Shown here: positions 28,122-37,138 of the stretch, in pieces
Position numbering within the stretch: position 1 is the first letter of the stretch
How the letters are laid out: each line of letters opens with the position of its first letter
Assembly (NCBI RefSeq): GCF_004136015.1
Contig: NZ_CP024866.1
Coordinates: 6,276,861-6,340,860, forward strand
DNA: 64,000 nt
Direction: 5' to 3'
DNA from: Pseudomonas sp. ACM7
GTDB lineage: Bacteria; Pseudomonadota; Gammaproteobacteria; Pseudomonadales; Pseudomonadaceae
Translations under genes and position numbers: made by a program
The notes under the pieces: generated by a model
The model's database searches: none
Seen by the model: only the letters and a program-made list of their open reading frames with translations
Told to the model about the DNA's origin: nothing

Positions 28122-28985
28122 ATGCAAGCCATTCGCAGCATTCTGGTGGTCCTCGAACCTGAACACTCGGAAAGCCTGGCGCTCAAACGGGCCAAGCTGA
28201 TTGCCGGCGTGACCCAGGCTCATCTGCATCTGCTGGTCTGCGACCGCAAGCATGACCACAGCGGCATGTTGGGTGTGCTCAAGGCCGCGCTGATCGAGGA
28301 CGGCTACAGCGTCACCACCGAGCAGGCCTGGAACGAAAGCCTGCACGAAACCATTGTCGATGTGCAGCAAGCTGAAGGCTGCGGACTGGTGGTCAAGCAG
28401 CATTACCCCGACAGTCCGCTGAAAAAAGCCCTGCTGACCCCGGCGGACTGGAAACTGCTGCGTTACTGCCCGACGCCGGTGCTGCTGGTCAAAACCTCGA
28501 AACCCTGGACTGGCGGCGTCATTCTGGCGGCGATCGACGTCGGTAGTACCGATGGTGAACACCGCACCTTGCACTCTTGCATTGTCGATCACGGTTACGA
28601 CATCGCCAGCCTGGCCAAGGCCCATTTGCACGTGGTCAGTGCCCATCCGTCGCCGATGCTGTCGGCGGCCGACCCGACGTTGCAACTCAGCGAAACCATC
28701 GAGGCGCGCTATCGCGAACAGTGCAAGGCGTTTCAGGCCGAGTTCGATATCGATGACGAGCACCTGCATATCGAGGAAGGTCCGGCGGATGTGTTGATTC
28801 CGTTCATAGTTCACAAGCTGCAGGCGGCGGTGACGGTGATTGGCACTGTCGCACGATCGGGTTTGTCAGGGGCGTTGATCGGGAATACGGCGGAGGTGGT
28901 ACTGGATGCGGTGGAGAGCGATGTGCTGGTGCTGAAGCCGGATACGATCATGGATCATCTGGAGGAGATCGTGACCCAGCATTAA
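28122..28985 (+). CDS. Universal stress protein, tandem-domain (UspE-like)
   Basis: A 287-residue protein with two Usp domains. The first starts MQAIRSILVVLEPE; the second holds the nucleotide-loop-like GTVARSGLSGALIGNTAEVVL followed by SDVLVLKP. The start at 28122 has GGAG nine bases upstream. Tandem Usp proteins act in stress survival and motility. A -10/-35 pair is likely in the gap to miaE but was not pinned down. Confidence 0.85.
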   Translation: MQAIRSILVVLEPEHSESLALKRAKLIAGVTQAHLHLLVCDRKHDHSGMLGVLKAALIEDGYSVTTEQAWNESLHETIVDVQQAEGCGLVVKQHYPDSPLKKALLTPADWKLLRYCPTPVLLVKTSKPWTGGVILAAIDVGSTDGEHRTLHSCIVDHGYDIASLAKAHLHVVSAHPSPMLSAADPTLQLSETIEARYREQCKAFQAEFDIDDEHLHIEEGPADVLIPFIVHKLQAAVTVIGTVARSGLSGALIGNTAEVVLDAVESDVLVLKPDTIMDHLEEIVTQH

Positions 28986-28994
28986 GCAAGATCA

Positions 28995-29067
28995 AAAGAT
29001 CGCAGCCTTCGGCAGCTCCTACATGAATCGCATCCCTCTGTAGGAGCTGCCGAAGGCTGCGATCTTT
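28995..29067. repeat. 27-bp inverted repeat, GATCGCAGCC class
   Basis: Arms 28995-29021 and 29041-29067 are perfect reverse complements; the core is GATCGCAGCCTTCGGCAGC. It lies between the convergent universal stress protein and DUF1289 genes and could stop transcription from both sides. Confidence 0.8.
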
Positions 29068-29078
29068 GACTTTAAAAA

Positions 29079-29549
29079 TCAGCCGCCGAAGGCATCCCTG
29101 AGAAAGCCAGGTGCAATGTAGCGCTGGTAATGCGCCTCGGAGAGTAAAAAGAACTCCCGATCAATGGCGTCTCGCAGTTCCGGCAGGTTCCAGTCGCGAA
29201 ACTCTGGCATCAGCACCATTCCATACGCTTCAAGGTTGTTGATGACCCGCGCGCCCCGGGCGATCAACTGATAGGCCCAGCAATATTCCGACTGATGCGG
29301 CACAAAGCGGATCTTGCGCTGCTCCAGCTGCAGTCGAAGACGCTGTGGATCGAAAACTTCAAGCTTGCTGGCCATCACCTGGGACAGCAGCAGCTCAAGA
29401 CGCAGCCACACCGCGCGTTTCTCCTCCTCGTTGTAACCATTCCAGTTGATCACTTCATGGTGGAAACGCTTGCAGCCACGGCACACCAAATCACCGTAAA
29501 CAGTGGAGCAGAGGCCGACGCAGGGGGTCTTGATGGTCTGATTGGGCAT
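29079..29549 (-). CDS. DUF1289-domain protein
   Basis: A 156-residue protein. The N-terminal DUF1289 motif is TPCVGLCSTVYGDLVCRGCKRF, whose four cysteines probably bind zinc, then W..Y..EEKRAVWLRL. The C-terminal 90 residues are a pseudomonad-specific extension without known function. The ATG at 29549 is chosen over a GTG five codons earlier. Short DUF1289 proteins are often called Fe-S or Zn proteins, but no role is established. Confidence 0.8.
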   Translation of the reverse strand: MPNQTIKTPCVGLCSTVYGDLVCRGCKRFHHEVINWNGYNEEEKRAVWLRLELLLSQVMASKLEVFDPQRLRLQLEQRKIRFVPHQSEYCWAYQLIARGARVINNLEAYGMVLMPEFRDWNLPELRDAIDREFFLLSEAHYQRYIAPGFLRDAFGG

Positions 29550-29564
29550 AGGTTGGGAGAGCAC

Positions 29565-29957
29565 GGGAAAGCAGAACAGGTCGGCATGTTAGCCCTTTGT
29601 CTAACATTGATCACCCCTCAATCTTGAGGGTCTAACTTACCTTTAATTTTTTTTTGCCGTAGAATCAGCCAGCCTTTTAAGGCGCCAATGTCCGTTAGAA
29701 GCTGTTTTCAAAGCGTCACGAGCACAGTCGTTCCTTCAGAGCGGTGTTGGCGAAGGGTTTTTCCAGCGGGGAAAAGCCCAACGCCAACCCTCATCAGCTC
29801 CCCGTTCTGCAGGCGTAAAACTTTGAAAGCAGCTTCTGTAAGGAATTGTCGGTAATTCTGGCTAAGTGGCCCACAACGCCACGCAGCGCATGAGTACGGC
29901 AATTTCGGGATGAGCGTCCCGGACACCCATTTGGGACCACTGATGAGGGTAATAACT
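29565..29957 (+). promoter_or_regulatory. Long structured leader of acnB
   Basis: This 390-bp gap precedes acnB and contains nested inverted repeats. A 16-bp stem pairs 29698-29713 with 29821-29836 (one G-U). Inside it is a long hairpin, 29746-29752 with 29782-29788, continuing as 29755-29764 with 29770-29779. Nearer the gene, 29904-29910 pairs with 29917-29923, while 29916-29920 can instead pair with 29933-29937, so those two hairpins exclude each other. A possible promoter lies around TTTTTTTGCCGTAGAAT near 29650-29664. The layout suggests an mRNA-level control element or a small RNA; this is inferred from base pairing alone. Confidence 0.5.
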
Positions 29958-32567
29958 GTGCTTGAAGCCTACCGCAAACATATCGAAGAGCGTGCAGCAC
30001 TGGGTATCGTTCCCCAGCCGCTTAACGCCGAACAAACTGCAGGCCTGGTCGAGCTGCTGAAAAATCCCCCGGCTGGCGAAGAAGCCTTCCTCGTTGACCT
30101 GATCACCAATCGCATTCCGCCAGGTGTGGACGAAGCAGCCTATGTAAAGGCCGGTTTCCTGTCTGCCCTCGCTAAAGGCGAAGCAAAATCCCCTCTGATC
30201 GACAAGAAACGCGCTGTTGAACTGCTCGGCACCATGCAGGGCGGCTACAACATCGTGACTCTGGTTAATCTGCTGGACGACGCCGAACTGGCGCCAGTCG
30301 CTGCCGAAGAACTCAAGCACACCCTGCTGATGTTCGACGCTTTCCACGACGTCGCTGAAAAAGCCAAGAACGGCAACGTTCACGCCAAAGGCGTGCTGCA
30401 ATCCTGGGCTGACGGCGAGTGGTTCAAAAACCGCCCTGTCCTGGCCGACAAGATCAGCCTGCGCGTGTTCAAGGTCACCGGCGAAACCAACACCGACGAC
30501 CTGTCCCCTGCTCCGGACGCCTGGTCCCGCCCGGACATCCCGCTGCACGCCCTCGCCATGCTGAAAATGGCCCGTGAAGGCATCGTGCCTGACGCCCAGG
30601 GCGTCACCGGTCCGATGAAGCAGATCGAAGAAATGCGCGGTCAAGGCTTCCCGATCGCCTACGTCGGCGACGTGGTCGGTACCGGTTCTTCGCGTAAATC
30701 CGCCACCAACTCGGTGCTGTGGTTCTTCGGCGACGACGTTCCGTTCATCCCGAACAAGCGTGCTGGCGGTTTCTGCTTCGGCAACAAGATCGCTCCAATC
30801 TTCTACAACACCATGGAAGATGCTGGCGCACTGCCAATCGAATTCGACGTCACCAACATGCACATGGGCGACGTGATCGACCTGTACCCGCATGCTGGCA
30901 AAGTCTGCAAACACGGCACTGACGAAGTCCTGACCACCTTCGAAATGAAGACCCCGGTGCTGTTGGACGAAGTTCGTGCTGGCGGCCGTATCCCGTTGAT
31001 CATCGGCCGCGGCCTGACCGACAAGGCCCGTGCCGAATTGGGCCTGGGCCCTACCGACCTGTTCAAACTGCCTGAAGCACCTGTCGACACCGGCAAGGGC
31101 TTCACCCTGGCACAGAAAATGGTCGGCAAGGCTTGTGGCCTGCCAGAAGGCAAAGGCGTTCGTCCAGGTACTTACTGCGAACCGAAAATGACCACCGTCG
31201 GCTCTCAGGACACCACCGGTCCGATGACCCGTGACGAACTGAAAGACCTGGCGTGCCTGGGCTTCTCGACCGATCTGGTGATGCAGTCCTTCTGCCACAC
31301 CGCGGCTTACCCTAAGCCGATCGACGTGACCACCCACCACACCCTGCCAGACTTCATCATGACCCGCGGCGGCGTTTCCCTGCGTCCGGGCGACGGCATC
31401 ATCCACAGCTGGCTGAACCGTATGCTGCTGCCGGACACCGTCGGTACCGGTGGTGACTCCCACACCCGTTTCCCGATGGGCATTTCGTTCCCGGCCGGTT
31501 CCGGTCTGGTAGCGTTTGCCGCAGCCACTGGCGTTATGCCGCTGGACATGCCGGAATCGATCCTGGTGCGTTTCAAAGGCAAAATGCAACCGGGCGTCAC
31601 CCTGCGTGACCTGGTTCACGCCATTCCTTACTTCGCGATTCAGGCTGGCCTGCTGACCGTCGAGAAGAAAGGCAAGAAGAACGCCTTCTCCGGCCGCATC
31701 CTGGAAATCGAAGGCCTGGACAACCTGAGCATCGAGCAAGCTTTCGAGCTGTCCGACGCCTCGGCCGAACGTTCGGCTGCCGGTTGTACCATCAAGCTGT
31801 CGAAAGAGTCGATCACCGAGTACCTGAGCTCCAACGTCACCCTGCTGCGCTGGATGATCGGCGAAGGCTACGGCGATGCACGTACCCTGGAACGTCGCGC
31901 TCAAGCGATGGAAGCCTGGATCGCCAACCCTGAGTTGATGGTTGCCGATGCTGACGCCGAATACGCTGAAATCATCGAAATCGACCTGGCCGACATCAAA
32001 GAGCCTGTGCTCTGCGCGCCAAACGATCCGGACGACGCCCGTCTGCTGTCCAGCGTTGCTGGCGAGAAGATCGACGAAGTGTTCATCGGTTCGTGCATGA
32101 CCAACATCGGTCACTTCCGCGCTGCCGGCAAGTTGCTGGAACAGGTCAAAGGTCAGCTTCCAACCCGTCTGTGGCTGTCGCCGCCGACCAAAATGGACGC
32201 TCACCAGCTGACCGAAGAAGGCTACTACGGCATCTACGGCAAGGCCGGCGCTCGCATGGAAATGCCGGGCTGCTCGCTGTGCATGGGTAACCAGGCACGT
32301 GTAGAGCCGAACTCGACTGTTGTGTCGACGTCGACCCGTAACTTCCCGAACCGTCTGGGTGACGGCGCGAACGTCTACCTGGCTTCGGCCGAGCTGGCGT
32401 CTGTTGCTTCCATCCTGGGTCGCCTGCCGACCGTCGAGGAGTACATGGAATACGCTGGCAAGATCGACAGCATGGCGGCCGATGTTTACCGCTACCTGTC
32501 CTTCGACCAGATCGCCGAGTTCCGTGAAGCTGCTGCGAACGCCAACATCCCGGTCGTTCAAGCCTAA
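29958..32567 (+). CDS. acnB: Aconitate hydratase B / 2-methylisocitrate dehydratase
   Basis: An 869-residue AcnB. It starts at GTG 29958 ([16 protein letters not shown]), the conserved AcnB start, with a GAGGG site. The HEAT-like N-terminal domain and swivel domain ([20 protein letters not shown]) precede the 4Fe-4S domains with the ligands in SFCHTAAYP and [10 protein letters not shown]. It interconverts citrate and isocitrate in the TCA cycle. Loss of the cluster turns AcnB into an RNA-binding protein in E. coli, which makes the structured leader interesting. A strong terminator follows the stop. Confidence 0.96.
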   Translation: MLEAYRKHIEERAALGIVPQPLNAEQTAGLVELLKNPPAGEEAFLVDLITNRIPPGVDEAAYVKAGFLSALAKGEAKSPLIDKKRAVELLGTMQGGYNIVTLVNLLDDAELAPVAAEELKHTLLMFDAFHDVAEKAKNGNVHAKGVLQSWADGEWFKNRPVLADKISLRVFKVTGETNTDDLSPAPDAWSRPDIPLHALAMLKMAREGIVPDAQGVTGPMKQIEEMRGQGFPIAYVGDVVGTGSSRKSATNSVLWFFGDDVPFIPNKRAGGFCFGNKIAPIFYNTMEDAGALPIEFDVTNMHMGDVIDLYPHAGKVCKHGTDEVLTTFEMKTPVLLDEVRAGGRIPLIIGRGLTDKARAELGLGPTDLFKLPEAPVDTGKGFTLAQKMVGKACGLPEGKGVRPGTYCEPKMTTVGSQDTTGPMTRDELKDLACLGFSTDLVMQSFCHTAAYPKPIDVTTHHTLPDFIMTRGGVSLRPGDGIIHSWLNRMLLPDTVGTGGDSHTRFPMGISFPAGSGLVAFAAATGVMPLDMPESILVRFKGKMQPGVTLRDLVHAIPYFAIQAGLLTVEKKGKKNAFSGRILEIEGLDNLSIEQAFELSDASAERSAAGCTIKLSKESITEYLSSNVTLLRWMIGEGYGDARTLERRAQAMEAWIANPELMVADADAEYAEIIEIDLADIKEPVLCAPNDPDDARLLSSVAGEKIDEVFIGSCMTNIGHFRAAGKLLEQVKGQLPTRLWLSPPTKMDAHQLTEEGYYGIYGKAGARMEMPGCSLCMGNQARVEPNSTVVSTSTRNFPNRLGDGANVYLASAELASVASILGRLPTVEEYMEYAGKIDSMAADVYRYLSFDQIAEFREAAANANIPVVQA

Positions 32568-32581
32568 CGCTGCAACGCAAT

Positions 32582-32620
32582 AAAAAACGCCGCCCATCGT
32601 GAGATGAGCGGCGTTTTTTT
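32582..32620 (+). terminator. Rho-independent terminator of acnB
   Basis: A GC-rich hairpin, AACGCCGC paired with GCGGCGTT and an inner CATC/GATG stem around a GTGA loop, flanked by A-run and T-run. It starts 15 bases after the acnB stop and can work in both directions. Confidence 0.9.
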
Positions 32621-32644
32621 ATGCACGTATGTTTTGCCCTAACC

Positions 32645-32766
32645 CCTGTGGGAGCGAGCTTGGTCCGGGCGGCGTTCCGACGATGGCGGTAGTACATTCA
32701 ATATCAATGTTGACTGACACACCGCCATCGTCGGAACGCCGCCCGGACCAAGCTCGCTCCCACAGG
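32645..32766. repeat. Perfect 46-bp inverted repeat (long REPIN)
   Basis: Arms 32645-32690 and 32721-32766 are exact reverse complements with a 30-bp spacer. Each arm joins a REP core (TGTGGGAGCGAGCTTGGTCC) to a GGGCGGCGTTCCGACGATGG segment. The same second segment recurs near 34728-34748. It lies between the convergent acnB and SulP genes. Confidence 0.88.
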
Positions 32767-34365
32767 TTATGCGGACGACTTGAGTGCTTGTTGCACGGCA
32801 CCGTCGACGCTCAAGCCGCTGAGAATCACCTGCTCCAGTTCCTGCGTCGGTAACAGCGCGAGAACCGCTTTGGCCTCGTGCTTGAGCCGTGCCAGGATCA
32901 ACAACTTATCCAGCGCCCGCACTTGCATAAAAAACGCTTCCAGCGCCTCGATGCTGGTGCCATCGAGGTTTGGAGACTCCTCCAGACTGAGAATGATCGT
33001 ATGAATCGGTGGCGATGCATGCCGGGCCAGGCGCAATGCACCGCCCAGAATGCGCTCCACGTTTGCAAAAAACAGCGCCTCGCTCGGCCTGACGATCAAC
33101 ACTCCGGGGATCTCGCTAGCCTGGGGATGGCGTTGCACGTCGACAAAATCATGGCCGCCGCCCATTTGGCCCAGCACCTGAATATCCGCCGATGACATCT
33201 GTTTCAACATCAGCACCACGCTGATCACCACCGCCACCAACAAGCCGTCCAACACACCCAGCACCAGCACCGCCGCCACCGCGCAAATCACCAGTAGCCG
33301 ATCGCGACGCCAGACGAAATACCGGCCCAATGGCTGCAGGCTCAAGCCGCGTGCCAATGCATGAATGACGATGGCCGCCAGTACCGGCTCGGGGGTCAGG
33401 GCAATCCAGGGCAACACCGTCAAGACGATGAGCAACACCACCCCCGCTGCTACCGCGCCCGTCAGACGCGATCCAGCACCAGCCGCCTCATTGGCCGACG
33501 TCGCAGAGTAACCGGCGCCCGCCGGCATGCCATGGAACAGGCCCGACAGCACATTGGCTGCACCGAGTGCCAGCAGATCGCGGTTCGAGGACACACGGTC
33601 GCCGTGCTTGAGCGCAAACGAGGTGATCGATCCGTAAGACTCGGCGTACAGAATCATCACCATGGCAAACGCCAATTCGCCCAGGCGCAGCCAGTCGGTA
33701 AACGGCAGCACAGGAAGGCGCGGCACCTCCAGGCTCAAGTCGATCACGCCAATCAGTTTCACCCCATAAGCGGGCAAGTTCAGCCATTGACCGGCCGCGA
33801 TGCCAAGCGCCACCACCAGTAAACCTCCTGGCAAACGCCTGACCCGCGTGCACAGCCACAGCACCAGCAAGGACACGGCCGCCACGAGCGCGCCGACCCG
33901 GTTCCACTGCGGCAACTGCTCAAGCAGTTGCGCCAGGAAACGGATCAGGTTGCCATTGCTCAAGTGCACGTCAACGATGCTCGCTACTTGCTTGAGGATG
34001 ATCGTCACTGCCAGACCGAAGGCAAAGCCTCGCAGCACCGGTTTGGCAATAAAAGACGTCACGCTGCCGAGTTTGAACAACCCGGCCAGCAGGAAAAACC
34101 CACCCGTCACCAGCACCAGACCGATCGCCAGCGTCATGCGCAGGCCCGAGTCACCATTGGCCAAAGTGGCTGTGGCGGCGGCTAGTACCGCCGCCGAAGA
34201 CGACGTCGCAGAAACGATGGCAAAACGGCTGGTGCCGAACAGCCCGTAACACAGCAGACCGGTAAATAACGCAATCACGCCGGCCTGGGGCGGTAACGCG
34301 GCGATACTTGAATAGGCGACCGCCTCGGGTAACAACAAACCGGCGATCGACAACCCGGCCAACAC
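32767..34365 (-). CDS. SulP-family anion transporter with STAS domain (5' end probably frameshifted)
   Basis: A SulP protein of at least 532 residues from the GTG at 34365. The membrane domain has the family opening AGLSIAGLLLPEAVAYSSIA and FHGMPAGAGYSATSANEAAGA; the C-terminal STAS domain has LSLEESPNLDGTSIEALEAF. SulP proteins carry sulfate, bicarbonate or dicarboxylates. The GTG lies at the edge of the first helix and has no ribosome site. A proper start, GGAG plus ATG at 34429, lies upstream but is out of frame because of a two-copy 8-bp repeat. The gene may be off in this isolate, or the N-terminus may be wrongly sequenced. Confidence 0.8.
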   Translation of the reverse strand: MLAGLSIAGLLLPEAVAYSSIAALPPQAGVIALFTGLLCYGLFGTSRFAIVSATSSSAAVLAAATATLANGDSGLRMTLAIGLVLVTGGFFLLAGLFKLGSVTSFIAKPVLRGFAFGLAVTIILKQVASIVDVHLSNGNLIRFLAQLLEQLPQWNRVGALVAAVSLLVLWLCTRVRRLPGGLLVVALGIAAGQWLNLPAYGVKLIGVIDLSLEVPRLPVLPFTDWLRLGELAFAMVMILYAESYGSITSFALKHGDRVSSNRDLLALGAANVLSGLFHGMPAGAGYSATSANEAAGAGSRLTGAVAAGVVLLIVLTVLPWIALTPEPVLAAIVIHALARGLSLQPLGRYFVWRRDRLLVICAVAAVLVLGVLDGLLVAVVISVVLMLKQMSSADIQVLGQMGGGHDFVDVQRHPQASEIPGVLIVRPSEALFFANVERILGGALRLARHASPPIHTIILSLEESPNLDGTSIEALEAFFMQVRALDKLLILARLKHEAKAVLALLPTQELEQVILSGLSVDGAVQQALKSSA

Positions 34366-34400
34366 ATCCAGCCAACGGTTGGGCCTATCGGCACGGGGTT

Positions 34401-34420
34401 GCGCCGATGCGCCGATGCGC
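34401..34420 (-). repeat. Two-copy 8-bp tandem repeat in the SulP 5' end
   Basis: On the minus strand GCGCATCG occurs twice in a row directly after ATGGCTCAG, then continues GCGCAACC. With three copies, the ATG at 34429 would read in frame into the SulP protein; with two copies it meets TAG after 14 codons. Slippage at such a repeat would switch the gene. Confidence 0.65.
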
Positions 34421-34565
34421 CTGAGCCATGAAGCGTCTCCAGAGAAAAATAGACTGGCCGGGAAAAGTCCTCGGCAAACGCTCTATGACGCGTTTATGCA
34501 ACCTCAAGCTTAATCGCTAAGCGCACGGAATGTCGGCTCTGGGTCAGGTGTTGAGCATTTTCAAC

Positions 34566-34614
34566 GCATAAAAAAACGCCGCCCATCGTGATGATGAGCG
34601 GCGTTTTTTTATGC
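34566..34614. terminator. Bidirectional rho-independent terminator
   Basis: A perfect 17-bp stem, 34566-34582 with 34598-34614, containing an A-run, the core ACGCCGC/GCGGCGT and a T-run. It lies between the serine/threonine permease gene and the SulP gene, both on the minus strand, and should end the permease transcript. The core is nearly the same as that of the acnB terminator. Confidence 0.85.
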
Positions 34615-34666
34615 CTGAGCAAATGTGGGACTCACTGCTTTGCTTACCCGAGGACCGCGCGGCCCC

Positions 34667-34748
34667 AATCGCGAGCAAGCTCGCTCCCACACGGACCGCG
34701 CAGAACCTGTGGGAGCGAGCTTGCTCCGGGCGGCGTTCCGACGATAGC
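34667..34748. repeat. REP pair
   Basis: Left arm 34667-34691 (AATCGCGAGCAAGCTCGCTC...) and right arm 34709-34731 are inverted copies of the GTGGGAGCGAGC class. The right arm is followed by GGGCGGCGTTCCGACGAT, shared with the element at 32645. The rest of the gap between 34430 and 34789 shows no gene. Confidence 0.75.
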
Positions 34749-34789
34749 GGACTCACAGCCCCCACAGAAACATCAGTGGTGATTCAAAC

Positions 34790-36070
34790 TCAGGCAGTCA
34801 GCGAGTAGATCAACGCCGAAATTGCCACCAGGCCCACCGCCGTAACGAAGACGTTGGAAGCCTGACCGCGATAACGCGCCATGGCCGGAACCTTGCGGAT
34901 CGCGTACATCGGCATCAGGAACAGGATCGCGGCGATGATCGGGCCACCGAGGGTTTCGATCATCCCGAGAATGCTCGGGTTCAGCGTGGCAACGATCCAG
35001 CAGACCACCAGCATGAAGGCGGCAGTCATGCGATCCAGAGTCTTCGGTGCCGGGCGCTTGCCACTCTTCACGATCAGACCTTTAAGACCTTCGCTGGCGC
35101 CGATGTAATGACCCAGGAACGATTTGGAAATGGCCACGAACGCAATCAACGGCGCCGCGAAGGCGATGGTCGGGTTGCTGAAGTGGTTGGCCAGGTACGA
35201 CAGGATCGACAGGTTCTGCGCCTTGGCTTCAGCCAATTGCGCTGGCGACAGGGTCAGCACGCAACTGAACACGAAGAACAGCACCATCACCACCATCAAG
35301 GCGTGGGCGCGGGACAGGATCTGCGAACTGCGCTCTTCGGCGTGATCGCCATAACGACGCTTCTGGTCCACCGCGAACGCCGAGATGATCGGTGAATGGT
35401 TGAACGAGAACACCATCACCGGAATCGCCAGCCACAGCGTGTGCAGCAGTGCCGACGGTTCTGGCAGCGTCGACGCGGTGGCGAGAATGCCGCCGTTCCA
35501 GTGGGGAATCAGGAACACCGCGAGGAACAGCAACGCAACAATGAACGGATAAACCATCAGGCTCATGGCCTTGACGATCGCCTGCTCGCCGCAACGAACC
35601 ACCGCCAACAAGCCGAGGATCAGCACCAACGACAGCACGGCGCGCGGTGGCGGCATGATGTGCAGTTGATGCTCGAGAAAACTGCCCACGGTGTTGGTCA
35701 GGGCCACACTGTAGATCAACAGGATCGGGAAGATCGCGAAGAAGTACAGCAAGGTGATCAGCGCGCCAGCCTTGATCCCGAAGTGCTCTTCCACGACTTC
35801 AGTGATGTCCGCGCCTTCGCGTCCGGACAACACAAAACGTGTCAGGCCACGGTGTGCGTAAAACGTCATGGGGAACGCCAACACCGCCAGGACCAGCAAC
35901 GGCCAGAAGCCGCCCAGACCCGCGTTGATCGGCAAAAACAGCGTGCCAGCCCCAATGGCCGTGCCAAACAGGCCCAGCATCCAGGTGGTGTCATGGCGAT
36001 TCCAGCTCTCAAGCGTCGCTGGTGCCGCCGATACATAGCGTTCGTCGACGCTATTGGCCTGATCATTCAT
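34790..36070 (-). CDS. HAAAP-family serine/threonine permease (SdaC-like)
   Basis: A 426-residue inner-membrane permease with about eleven hydrophobic segments. The opening TTWMLGLFGTAIGAGTLFLPINAG is typical of the hydroxy/aromatic amino-acid permease family, and VFSFNHSPIISAF and SKSFLGHYIGASEG fit SdaC-type serine transporters. Proton or sodium symport of serine or threonine is the likely function. The start at 36070 has a GGAG site about ten bases upstream. It is transcribed alone. Confidence 0.88.
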   Translation of the reverse strand: MNDQANSVDERYVSAAPATLESWNRHDTTWMLGLFGTAIGAGTLFLPINAGLGGFWPLLVLAVLAFPMTFYAHRGLTRFVLSGREGADITEVVEEHFGIKAGALITLLYFFAIFPILLIYSVALTNTVGSFLEHQLHIMPPPRAVLSLVLILGLLAVVRCGEQAIVKAMSLMVYPFIVALLFLAVFLIPHWNGGILATASTLPEPSALLHTLWLAIPVMVFSFNHSPIISAFAVDQKRRYGDHAEERSSQILSRAHALMVVMVLFFVFSCVLTLSPAQLAEAKAQNLSILSYLANHFSNPTIAFAAPLIAFVAISKSFLGHYIGASEGLKGLIVKSGKRPAPKTLDRMTAAFMLVVCWIVATLNPSILGMIETLGGPIIAAILFLMPMYAIRKVPAMARYRGQASNVFVTAVGLVAISALIYSLTA

Positions 36071-36543
36071 CCGGTGGGATCTCCGCATTCCGGTCAGTTG
36101 CTACCCGGTCAGGACGAGTCGGAAAAATCCGACAGGCAGCGCCCTGGCCGAAACAGGGGCGCGATTGTCCGGGATTAATGAGCAGAAGCAAAGACTTAGC
36201 TGAGGAGTGGTTGTGCGGATCAGATCCATTGGCACCGTTTATTAAATGGATGTTCATAGGTTTTCAAAATTATTTGGACTTTTTTCACGATCATTGAACA
36301 GTCTTTGGGGCCCTGTCGCGACCGGTAGCTATCGGCCAATAGCGCCGGCAACGTGCGATAGGAATGAACCCAAAAACCGTCGTCAACTCACTTATTAAGC
36401 TGGGACCAAAGCCCACGGGGCAAATTCCGACCTTGGTATCACAGCCGAAGATTCCACCCAGAGCCAGTCGTTTTGTAGGGGTAAAAACCCGCCAAAAATA
36501 AAAAGGGGGCGCGAGATAAAATCTCGTAACCTATTGAATAATA
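36071..36543. other. Intergenic region left of the tRNA fragment
   Basis: About 470 bases without a supported gene. It holds promoter space for the permease on the right side of that gene. A hairpin CGAGAT/ATCTCG at 36512-36526, followed on the minus strand by a T-rich run (36495-36505), looks like the terminator that would once have followed the tRNA. Confidence 0.55.
36495..36526 (-). terminator. Hairpin and T-run downstream of the tRNA fragment
   Basis: On the minus strand a six-base-pair stem with a three-base loop is followed after GCGCCCCC by TTTTTATTTTT. It lies 18 bases beyond the CCA end of the tRNA fragment, the usual position of a tRNA terminator. Confidence 0.6.
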
Positions 36544-36587
36544 TGGTCGGGGCGGAGTGATTCGAACACTCGACCCCTAGCACCCCA
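36544..36587 (-). other. 3' fragment of a proline-type tRNA (candidate att site)
   Basis: On the minus strand, 44 bases read from the anticodon loop to the CCA end of a tRNA. They give TGCTA as the 3' anticodon stem, the T arm GAGTG-TTCGAAT-CACTC, the acceptor strand CGCCCCG, discriminator A and encoded CCA. A 5' acceptor of CGGGGCG and an A discriminator fit tRNA-Pro, and the TGGGG at the break would be a UGG anticodon loop. Upstream of the loop the match to a tRNA stops. Such a piece is the usual displaced direct repeat left by an integrase that targets the 3' half of a tRNA gene. Confidence 0.75.
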
Positions 36588-37138
36588 TCTCCTTTTTTCA
36601 TACTTCTTGAAAGCTTCCAAAATTTCACTCTGGATTTTTCTAAGCTAGTATTTACTTGAGCTCCAGCGGTGTTCTGCTCTACGGGAGTCCAGTAACGTCC
36701 ATCCAGAGCCGACTTTTTTGTGGGGGGAAAAGTAGGGGGAGTCCATTTCATGGCCGTTGAACATACAGAGCTATGGGCGCGCGCCGAGCGCTTACTAGCC
36801 TAAAAAAGCGCTACGAGCGTGCAGGCGAATGACGAGCCTTTTATCCAGATCACCAGCATCGACTGAACTGAATACCCGTCCCGCATTGCCTTGCACAGTG
36901 CCGCGGATTGCTCCGTGCAGTATCCACTCCCGGTGAACGCCGCTGCACTCATGAATTGCCCCATCACCGCCAATGACACCCACGTACGATTGGCTCACTG
37001 CCTGACGCCCAGTCCCGCGTACTTACGCAAAATGCGGCTATCGACTTGCCGATATCGGCTTTTTTCACACCAGCCCCCCTCCCTACAGTGTGTACGACTT
37101 CAACGGCGAGCAGCGCTCGCCCCGTTCAGGAATCGTGC
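36588..37138. other. Gene-poor junction between tRNA fragment and first catabolic operon
   Basis: About 550 bases with no supported gene. The composition is mixed and differs from both sides, with A/T-rich stretches near 36600-36650. No integrase or transposase is recognisable. The right part should hold the promoter of the reductase-led operon, but no clear box was identified. Confidence 0.5.

Noticed and set aside
29862..32597. A 911-codon open frame on the strand opposite acnB
   Set aside because: It mirrors the acnB coding frame, has no ribosome site and no recognisable family; high-GC codon bias creates such antisense frames.
36395..36751. A 118-codon frame across the tRNA fragment
   Set aside because: It reads through the tRNA sequence and the terminator-like hairpin, has no ribosome site and no family resemblance. 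It might hide an integrase remnant, but no integrase motif is visible.
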